Positions 55,829 through 64,000 of a DNA stretch of 64,000 nt are shown here, in pieces. Under the pieces are notes generated by a model, which was not told the DNA's origin, did no database searches, and saw only the letters and a list, made by a program, of their open reading frames with translations. How positions within the stretch are numbered: position 1 is the first letter of the stretch; every line of letters begins with the position of its first letter. Source of the stretch: Bipolaris cookei (lineage: Eukaryota; Ascomycota; Dothideomycetes; Pleosporales; Pleosporaceae); contig NRSV01000023.1 in assembly GCA_002286855.1 (NCBI GenBank), forward strand, positions 359,754-423,753, written 5' to 3'. A program made the position numbers and the translations under genes.

Positions 55829-56177
55829 CAGGGCGCATGGCAAGAAATGTCAGGGTTTCGGCTAGTGAGAGCTTTGGCGGCGTATCTCTGAGCTACTCAA
55901 GGCGACGGGGCGGGCAAGCTCTCTACTAGTCCCCCCGCACTTTGAACATAAGGCGTCAGTCAACCACTACCACCACTACCAATACCAATGCCATCTACAC
56001 CACAGTGGGCGACCAAGATATCAATGTGGGATGCGATTGCGTGTCCAGGAAATCGTGCGGTGGGCGTGCAGGTGCCATTCTGCCTGCCCCCGCAAAGCAA
56101 TCGATGGTTGTTGGTCGCTCGTTGCACGGCTAGTAGGCTGTGCCGTGGCCCTTATCTCTGCAGCAGTGCCTTGTAGA
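55829..56177. other. 5' flank of the Zn2Cys6 gene up to transposon
   Basis: This 350-bp stretch contains a CCACTACCA-type simple repeat (about 55963-55985). The transposon at 56180 inserted here, in or near this promoter. No gene is seen. Confidence 0.45.
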
Positions 56178-56312
56178 TATCCGCGCCAAGGCGTAGCTTG
56201 TTACTAAGCTACGTCAGCTGCGATGACACTCGCCGCAGGCGAGTGCCGACGCTCCATACGATTTTACCGTCCTAACGATTTTTTTGTACAGTCAAGATGT
56301 GTTATTAGATAA

Positions 56313-58040
56313 TTACTCAACCACGCCAGTAATCCAGCAGCATGCATTAACACCCATACATGCTGTGATTGTTCGTGTGTTGGTTGGTAAGCTTGGAAAT
56401 GCTGCTTCTTTTTGCCAACTGGTATCCTCTTCATCTTCGAAGTCATATTTCAATGCGTTCAACTCATCTATAAGCTTGTTTTGCACCATTTTTCGAGCCG
56501 AATGGGAGTAGATGACTCCTATTGACAAATCGAGAATTGTACGGGTGCGTTGTTGCCGTGATCGTTGCGATTGTGCGATTGAAGTCATGGTGCGTAGTTC
56601 GCCAATTGCTTGGCCTCCAGCAACAGACATATTGTACGCTCCAAACAGCATACTTTCTACGTTCTTGCTAAGCTCCTCGTTCTCTAGACAATATTCAATA
56701 TTGCACTTAAGCGTCCGGATCGTCAGAGGCATGTTTAGCCCTGGTGGTGGTGTTCCATCTATAGTAGCGTTGCTACTACTATCACTACTACTACTACTAC
56801 TACTACTATCAGTATCTTGGAAATCAGCATCCCAATCAGCAAAATATCTCTGTATATTATCCTTGACGCGCTTGATATCCAATGGATATAATCCTGAGTC
56901 CCGCCAGCCTTTCTGTATCGTACGGGACTTGAATGTATAGGCGCGGATGGACTCGATAGCAACCAAGAACTCAACCTTGTTGAAAGCTGTACAGCCCGTT
57001 CGGTTTGCATGATCAACAGCCTGCGCGTGCCAGTGCTTGTACGGCTGGAAACAGCCCACATCAAGCGGTTGGAGAAAGTGAGATGTATATGGAGGCAGGC
57101 GATAGGCGATAACCTTGTGATCCTCAAGGACTTCTAGAAACTCTTGGGTGCAGTGTGAATCAAATCCGTCGAACAAAAGCAGTCGATATACCCCTTGAGT
57201 GTGCTTCTGGCTCTGTTGTACGAAGTGCTTTACCCACTCAAAACTCAATTCCATCATCTGTATAGCCACTAGTACTATGGGCAATAAGAGAGTTGTCCGG
57301 CAAATCAGTGAAACATCGTTCGAGGAGTTTGTCGCCCTCAATAAAGATCATTGGTGGGATAGCGCAGCCCGCAGCATTAACGCAGTCAGTTACAGTTAAT
57401 GGCGTACGATCATCAGGCGTTGGTAGATGTACACGGCGGCGAGGTTCAAAAGTAACAACCCACCGGTCTTTTCCAATCCCAATGCGAAAGCCAGTCTCGT
57501 CAAAGTTCCAGATATCTGATGGTGGGATACCATGCGTCTGAATGAGGCTTGTAAAGGTATCAACCCACTTAACAATGGAGTCTGAATCATGCGCAAGTGC
57601 GCAATTAAAATTGAGAGATCGCTGTCGTCGTATGTGAAGCTCAGGTTGCCGTTTGAGCCATTGTTTTATCCATCGCGAGCTTGCAGTTGGTGGAGGACCA
57701 GGACCATCATGAGCTTTTTGAAGAAGATAATTAGCACATGACGCAATCATACGCAGTCGTACACAAACGCCAAGTTCATCAAGGCGTGCGATACAATCGT
57801 ACAGTGCTTGATCTTGCGCCTCAGCAAGCTTGTATGTGCCAGAAGGACGTTTAGAATATGTTGGGGGCCCCTTGATCGGGCGAGTAATCGCTGGTATGGA
57901 ACACCGTGTTTACGCGCAAGCTGCTTAAAATTGGGCTTTGGGATATCTTCGATAGACTCTAAGATCTCTGCAATGCGATCGTTAACTGAGATTTGTGATT
58001 GGACCGTTATGGGGGCTACAAGGGGGGATCGAAGCAACAT
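56313..58040 (-). pseudogene. Pogo/Fot1-family DDE transposase, frameshifted
   Basis: Three minus-strand frames together cover an ordinary full-length transposase. 58040 to about 57885 encodes a first HTH (ILESIEDIPKPNFKQLARKHGVPYQRL). 57750 (frame open from about 57890) to 57238 encodes the CENP-B-type HTH (WIKQWLKRQPELHIRRQRSL) and the first catalytic Asp in WNFDETGF. 57341-56313 encodes the second catalytic Asp in LLLFDGFDSH and the remainder, including PYTSHFLQPLDVGCF. The breaks are a one-base shift near 57880 and one extra base in an A run near 57242. Near the C-terminus, a poly-Ser run (about 56768-56806) is encoded by ACT repeats. Without correction the protein cannot be made. Confidence 0.85.
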
Positions 58041-58051
58041 AGTTGCGCAAA

Positions 58052-58113
58052 AATATCGTATTGAAGGTAATATCGTATTAAGGGTAATATCGTATTTAAG
58101 GTAATATCGTATT
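58052..58113. repeat. Four 17-bp subterminal repeats in the transposon
   Basis: The motif AATATCGTATT occurs at 58052, 58069, 58086 and 58103, exactly 17 bp apart. It sits between the transposase start and the right terminal repeat. Only a single degenerate copy (ATACGATTTTACC) is seen inside the left terminal repeat. Such subterminal repeats often bind transposase. Confidence 0.75.
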
Positions 58114-58190
58114 GAGCGTTGGCACTCGCCTGCGACGAGTGTCAGCGCAGCTGACGTAGCTTAGTAATAAGCTAAGCCTTGGCACGGATA

Positions 58191-59182
58191 GGCTGCGCGG
58201 GCCAGGACGCGGGTTACTGATATTGCGGCACACCTCAGCATCATGATGGCTACTGAGTACGTGGGTGATGCATGTTTTGAGATTTGGCCATGAGATGCTA
58301 CCCCCGGCGCAATCACCACTGAGACGTTCGCCTAAGTATGAATCCACGCCGTGCTAGCTGCTTCACCCCGTGACCGTCAGTCTTGGAAAGCATTGTGACG
58401 GAGATCCTCACTCTTAGCATGGCGGTCACTGACTCGAGACCCTGGGTATTGCGATGCGCATGAAGCACACCGATTCAGGCACGTGTAGAAGCAAAAAGGA
58501 AGAATCTGTAACATCCAAGGGGAGACCCCTTCGGTCCCTTCGGTCCCTTCGGTTATGCTTATGCTGTTAGACTTGTTTCGCAGAACCTCGCGTAGATCAC
58601 CCTGACTCTGTTGGGGCCCACACACGGCTTCATTCCAGTCAACTCACCGCTGCACTCTTCGTCCGAGTCAGGCCTGTCAGCGTTACACCCCATGCTTATG
58701 CACACGTAGTCAGAACTAATAAGGAAAAAAGTAACTCTGCTCGTGTTTGAGAATCATTCATGTCATCCATTTGCCTGAGCAAGCTATTCTAACTAACATA
58801 CAGTATGATGATGGGGAAATAATACATGCCGGGGTATTCTGTTCTTGAAACAAACGCCTGCTCAACAACCATTGCTGGTCTCTGAATACAATTGAGCTTT
58901 TCCGTCTAATAAAAATGTAATTCAAATGTGCCGCCCAAATAAGTCATGTCGCTAAGTCGCTCGCATGATAATACGCCGATTAAAAAGGGTACAAAGGGTT
59001 CGTCGTCAAACCCACCAATAAAAGTCTATTATTCCCAAGGTTGAATGCAAAAGGAAAGGTCGCTGCCAGCGCGTAAAGGTCGAGTCCATGGCAGGGGCTG
59101 TGTCCAGAAGGCGAAAAAGAGGAAAAAATATATATGTATATATGAATATGCCGTGTTGTGTTGGTCGTGAACTTTTCGAGGT
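58191..59182. other. Intergenic region
   Basis: This 1-kb stretch contains a 9-bp unit CCCTTCGGT repeated three times (58527-58553). No gene is seen. Confidence 0.5.
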
Positions 59183-61098
59183 CTATTTTGCGAGAACGGT
59201 ATCTACCGTCTCATCCGGGGTAAGTGTGATGATGGAATCGGCGTCAGAGTCGTTGTCTAGAAGGGCCTCCTCGTCGTCCTGGCAAGTAAAGTTGGGTCGC
59301 TTGTTGCCCTCCTGCAGAGCGAATCCGGGAAGCCAGCCGAGAAAGGCTACTGCAGCAATGGTCCACCATGCAAGACCCGACATGTGCAGCGAGGTGCCTA
59401 GGCTGTCAACGGCGCCGGATACAGTAGGACCGAAGCCGCGCGCAATGCTTGCAGAAGACATGGCAACACCGTTGAGCGTGCCGAGGACCTTTTTCGAGGG
59501 AGATGAGTTTGCGAGGATGATAGCCAGAGAGGGATACGAGAGCGACTGGAAGGTAACTTTGGCGATGAGCAAAATCATGAGTCCAGGAATGCGGAGGCTC
59601 TCAGGTAGAATGGCAAGGTAGGGAGCCAGGAGGTAGAGGATTGGGTAGCAGGAAAGAGTGATCCAGAAAGTGCGAAGGCTGCCAAGCTTCTTGCTGAGCC
59701 AAGGAAAGACAATGACCTGAGCAAACATTTGGAGGAAGCCCTGGGCGGCAAGGAAAGCGCCAGTGGTCTGAGTTGACCAGCCGAATCCGCCCTCGAAGTG
59801 GAAGGGAAGATGCTGGTTGTCGCCCGAAGGCAGCTTCTTAGACATGAGAATGGGCAGAAGCTGCTCGAGCGAGATTGTGTGGAATGCGAGGATGCCATAA
59901 CATACAACATTCATGCACACTTGCTTGGAAAAAGCCTGTCGGATAGTAGGCGCAGGTGCGAGTTCCTTGTCGAGAGAGAAGTCGGGCAATTCCGAAATGG
60001 ATGTGCGGGTGCTGCAGAGCGTGGGCGAGGTCTCGGTACTTCGGTATGCCTGGGCATTGTGGTCGTGGTCGTTGAGCATCGATGTCATTTCGTCTAGCGA
60101 GGCATCCTTGTCGTCAAAAGTTTGCTCTGCGTCGCGCTTCCAGAGTTTGCGGAGAAGCCATTGGCCGGCCTCGCGGCCGCGATCTTGATCATACTTGCGA
60201 TCTTCGTGAGTCTCCTCGAGGAACAGGATGCCGACCGTGAGTCCGAGAATAACAAAACTAGTGCATACAAGGTTTGGAAGAAGAAACGGGTACGTTTCGA
60301 AGATGGTGGCTTTGAAAAAAGGTATTACGTCGGCAGGGCGAGCAAGCAAGCCGCCAAGGGCTCCGCCAATAATGGTGCTGCAAAATGAGCGGTCAGCCAA
60401 GGACAAATGGGGGAAGCCGAAGATGAAGCGTACCCAAGGCACCAAACAAAGGGCATGATGGAATAAGCGCGAGCTATGGGGGGGGAGAAAAGTCAGCTTG
60501 GATCGGCGTTGTTAATTAAAGTTAGGCTAAACTTACGCTGGTGTCGCTCATCCGTGATCAATTCTGCGACGGTGGTTTGGAGTACGCCGATGTTCCTGCA
60601 TATTCGGTTAGCGAGGCTCTGGCGCTAAACCACATTATGACCTCACCCGTTCAGCAAACCCCCGAGAGCCCGGGCAATGAGCGCCATTGGCAGGCTCTGG
60701 GAGAAGCCGAAAAGAAGCATGCTCAGCCCCGTGCCCAGGAGGCCCCCGAGGAGCACCTTCTTCCGTCCGACCCGGTCACTGAGTCGGCCCCAGAAAATGC
60801 CACTGATGCACTCCATGAAGGCGAATGACGAAGTTACCATGCCCGTGTACATTGAAATTTGGGCTGAGCTCTGGCCACTCATGAAGGATTCGACCATGAA
60901 GTAGGCATAAGGAAAGATCGACATGAAGGCGATGGGTTCGCATATTCGGCACAGGGCTGATGATGGTCGGTTAGCGAGTCACATGACGACGACAAGGTCG
61001 GGATGGATGCAGTGATGCTCACCAAGTACGGCCATCTGTCGAGTAGGGAAAGGCGTTTTGGCGCTGCCCATGGCAGGTGGGACGCCATACCGAGGCAT
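59183..61098 (-). CDS. MFS transporter, DHA1 / ZIFL1-like group
   Basis: Five exons (61098-61023, 60956-60647, 60595-60537, 60473-60434, 60377-59183) join in phase to give 559 residues. The start is the ATG at 61098 (MPRYGVPP). Motif A of the major facilitator family is intact in loop 2-3 (GRLSDRVGRKKVLLGG), and loop-5 sequence NGNIGVLQTTVAELITDERHQ with PRAYSIMPFVWCLG matches the fungal ZIFL1-type group. A large hydrophilic central loop (about 215-315) is rich in Asp, Ser, Thr and Lys. Twelve spans are likely, with an acidic C-terminal tail. It is a proton-coupled exporter of the multidrug class by family; the substrate is unknown. Confidence 0.9.
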
Positions 61099-64000
61099 TG
61101 TGGTGGTGGTGGATGTGGTAGTGGTGGTGATAGTAGTAGTAGTCGGGGCGTATATGTATTCAAGTTGTCGATGTGTAAGTGTATGCGAGTGTGGGTACGT
61201 GGACCAATGTTTGATGCTGGGGGTTAAAGGCGATGATGGCAGCAGTAGCAGGTGGCAGATGGAGAGAGATAAAACATGTGCGAGGGCTGGGACAGATGGG
61301 TACCTCCAGGGTCAAGAGGAGCGTGCTGGAAGGAGACGAGTGTCACAGGGTATATAAGGAGCAGCAAGATTTAAGTGGCGTCCTGAAAACGGATAGCCCG
61401 CTGGAGTGAGCAAGGATGGTGGCGGCGGGGAAGAAACGGAGAAGAAGCGGTGATGGCAGTGGGTATGGATACGTAGTGTGGGCGGATAGGGACAGCGGAA
61501 GGACCAGCAAATGTAAAATGAGGAGCGGATCCGTGATGGCATGGTTGCTACAACAGGGCGCACAGTGGGTGGCGAGCAAGCAGGCAAGCAAGCAAGCAAA
61601 CTACGTACGTGTAACTACTGCTAGGCCGTTTGTTTGTGGGCGTCACCGGACGGACAGGCATACAGACAGACATGAGCGGGAGTGGAGTTGGTGTGTGTGC
61701 GTGTGCGCCGCAGGAGCAGGAGCAGGCGCAGGCGCAGGCGGAGGGGCAGCATCAGCAAGCAAGCAAGCAGGCAAGCAAGCAGCAAAGGCTCGGGCTGGAG
61801 GCGACGACAACAACCCCTGAAGGGAGGGCCAGGGCTGGGCTGGGGAAAGCAGCTGGCGGTGGTGCGCGGTGGTTCGGGTTGGGCGGAATCCACGACATTG
61901 GACGAGCTAGAAGGAAGCGAGTAAGGCGGACCAGGGGAGAGTTACAAGAGCGTTGGACGTGGCTCGTAAGAGGAACAGGATCACCAGTGCAGCCCGACTC
62001 CCCGGGACCCAAAGGCTCGGCGCTAGAGGGCCTGCATGCTTTTCCCACCGCGGACTTTTGCAGCAGACATGGCACAGGCGGAGGCACAGGCGAGGCCACA
62101 GGCGAGGCCACAGGCACAGGCCATGGGCCCCCTGCTCAGATGGGAACGACATGCCGGCGCCGCACCTGGCCGTTCACATGCCGTAAACGGAAACCGGTAA
62201 TCTGTCCGCTGCCCCGGCCGACAAATGGGACGCCGTGCCGGCTGCTGCCCACCAGCCCATGTGCCCATGCCCTGCCATGCCCTCCAGCTCCAGCCCGCGA
62301 CAAACACCACCACCACGCCCAGCCCGCCTCAGGGGCACCAGCTCCAGCCAGCCAGCCCGGCCAGACTGGTGACGGGCGGCGGGCGGCGAGTCAGCAGAGG
62401 CGCCGAAGAATTTCTCGAAGCCCAGCTCAGACCACTGTGCGCAGCCGGGCGGGCACGGGCGTGGGCAGTGGGCAATGGGCAATGGGTAATGGGTCAGGCT
62501 GCTGCTCGTCGGCCATGGGCTCCAGTGATGAGATCATTGGCACTGCACGTCCTGTACATGTGTACACATCCCACCACAGCCGACATACCATCCCATACGA
62601 CGCATCTTGTGCGCTGCTGCAACCGGCCCGCCACCAACCCCCAAAAAGGGCGGTGTATGGGTCTGAATGGCCCTCGAGAGCCTGTAGAGCCCGCGACAGC
62701 CCGCCAGAGCCCGCCCGCCCTCGAGCCCTCGCTGCGACACTGCACACCGGCCGGTCACGCGGCGACGCGCATCAGACCTGCGTTGCTCACTCAGTCGCGA
62801 TGCGATGCACATTACTGCTACTTACACGACGACGATCCCGGTTGCCGTCAGCACTGCAACTGCAAACGCACGAGTCGCGCCGCTCGACTGGCCGACGACG
62901 ACGACGCAGCGCGTTTCGTGGCCCTCAGATCGCGGCCTGACTCCCTGCCTGCGCCGCCTTCATTTGCTGCCCCAGCTACCCATCGTACCCATATCCCTGC
63001 TCCCTCAGCCTGCCCTTTGACCATCTCTTACTTTGTCCTCACTTTAGAGCCCTATTAGCTGGATGTATCTACATGGTACAATCCGTCATTGCCCCTCCGC
63101 CGCCATCAAATCAGCCCTGGGATTTGCACCCATTTTGCAACCCCCACCGTCAGCTGACCCTCTCGCCCGCACCTCGTGTGCGCTGGACACGCTTTGTACA
63201 TACACACACGCTCACACGTATCGTCGTCTAAACTGCGTCTGTACGTACCTACATCATTCTACATGGACACTTGCTCGCTGCTGCCCATTGCCATGCCTTG
63301 CCTTGCCCATGCTGCCACCTCGCCTGGTGGGCTCCCACCCCTCGCAGCGACGCCGCGGTAGTCTCGTGCCAGCCTGCTTGCCAGCCTGCTAGCCAGCCTG
63401 CTAGCCAACCTGCTAGCCAGCCAGCCATCCGTCGCAGCCTGTCGAGCGATGCTTTGCTTGTGCTGGCCGGGGCACAGCAAGCCAGAGGTGTCAAAGTATA
63501 ACGGCTGTTTTGACGCAGCCAATGTGGGCCGTGGTCCAAGCGGCCATGGCGGTGTGGATATCTAAGGCTGGCCTGCAGATTTCCACGCGAGGACAGGGTT
63601 TAGCCGTCTAGCACATGGAAGCGCCTGAGACAGCCACCGCCTTTTTTAGCCTTACTCGACGCATGCCCCTGGCCCTCTGATTGTCCTGCTGGAATCCTCC
63701 GAACATGGCGCCATGCTCTTTTGTTCCTAGGTTGCTGCTCTACCTCACCATGCAGCAGCGACCGAGACTTGTCAACGGCACAGCACACGAGTCTACTTGG
63801 GTCTGCGAGGTTTCAGAGGGTTGGGGGTTGCTTAGTTCACGCGCTTGTCGGCTACAATATGATTCACTACAAAGGCTGCACACGTACTTGCTGTCCTGTG
63901 TACACCACTCACCGACAGCCTCGACTCCGACAGCATGGGTCGATCAGAATTGGCCCTGCTCCTCTTTCCCCCCCCCCCCCCCCCCCCCACCCCCTCCGCC
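61099..64000. other. GC-rich low-complexity non-coding region
   Basis: No supported gene is seen in this 2.9 kb. It contains CAAG/GCAA tetranucleotide repeats (about 61570-61600 and 61755-61790), GGCACAGGC-type repeats (62085-62125), GGGCAATG repeats (62466-62495), CCTGCTAGCCAG repeats (63370-63425), and a run of about 21 C at 63968-63988. Long frames on both strands (up to 436 codons) begin at non-ATG codons and are Ala/Gln/Arg/Pro-biased, as expected from composition alone. Confidence 0.5.

Larger units (their letters stand above)
56180..58188 (-). mobile_element. Tc1/mariner-type (pogo/Fot1-like) DNA transposon, 2,009 bp
   Basis: Both ends carry a long terminal inverted repeat that starts TCCGYGCCAAGGC and continues for about 95 nt, including the block CTAAGCTACGTCAGCTGCG and GCAGGCGAGTGCC. 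TA flanks each end (56178-56179 and 58189-58190), the target duplication of Tc1/mariner elements. The interior is filled by one minus-strand transposase gene. Inside the right end, a 17-bp unit containing AATATCGTATT is repeated four times (58052-58113). The element is structurally complete, but its gene is frameshifted. Confidence 0.9.

Noticed and set aside
61630..62940. 436-codon plus-strand frame
   Set aside because: Begins at TTG and consists of Gln/Ala/Arg/Pro-biased sequence over simple repeats; no domain, and overlapping frames on both strands are equally long.
62225..63058. 277-codon plus-strand frame
   Set aside because: Low-complexity GC-rich sequence in a region where all frames stay open; no homology recognised.

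Overview
This window looks like a euchromatic chromosome segment of a filamentous ascomycete. The genes carry short introns (47-203 nt) with GT...AG ends and CTAAC/CTGAC-like branch sites, and the families are fungal: a PDR-type ABC pump, Zn2Cys6 and bZIP regulators, Fot1/pogo-type transposases, a helo-like/G-alpha-like fusion, and a MOT1 transporter. Gene content and style fit Dothideomycetes, probably Pleosporales, but that placement is inference. No tRNA, rRNA or CRISPR array was recognised.

Layout. 0-9.6 kb: PDR ABC transporter (+), a disordered acidic nuclear-type protein (+), and a cytochrome P450 (-). 9.6-17.8 kb: a gene-poor block with no convincing gene but three small transposon-derived elements: a 177-bp foldback, a 495-bp MITE-like element with TAA duplications, and a 1,080-bp composite made of two opposed Fot1/pogo transposase 5' ends. 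17.8-25.1 kb: SLC49/FLVCR-like MFS carrier (+), QCR6 of complex III (-), RraA-like aldolase (-), an ankyrin relic (-), and the mitochondrial i-AAA protease YME1 (+) with an upstream presequence exon I reconstructed. 25.1-38.7 kb: bZIP factor (-), helo-like + degenerate G-alpha protein (-), F-box/WD protein (+), molybdate transporter (-), SDR oxidoreductase (+). 38.9-50.3 kb is a compact housekeeping block: USO1 (-), RAT1 (+), TRM4/NCL1 (-), RPL7 (+), with divergent promoters at USO1/RAT1 and TRM4/RPL7. 50.3-52.2 kb holds a 300-bp direct duplication around a single N, probably an assembly join. 52.2-55.8 kb: a five-exon Zn2Cys6 regulator (-). 56.2-58.2 kb: a complete 2,009-bp Tc1/mariner (pogo/Fot1) element with long TIRs, TA duplications and a frameshifted transposase. 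59.2-61.1 kb: a five-exon DHA1-type MFS transporter (-). 61.1-64 kb: low-complexity non-coding sequence.

Most of the housekeeping genes concern RNA metabolism, translation, mitochondria and secretion. The accessory genes are transport and detoxification (ABC, P450, MFS) and regulation. The most unusual protein is the helo-like/G-alpha fusion, whose GTPase motifs are nearly all lost. Exon coordinates were worked out by hand from splice signals and reading frame, so they are predictions. Several start codons were moved from TTG/GTG-initiated open frames to the first plausible ATG.
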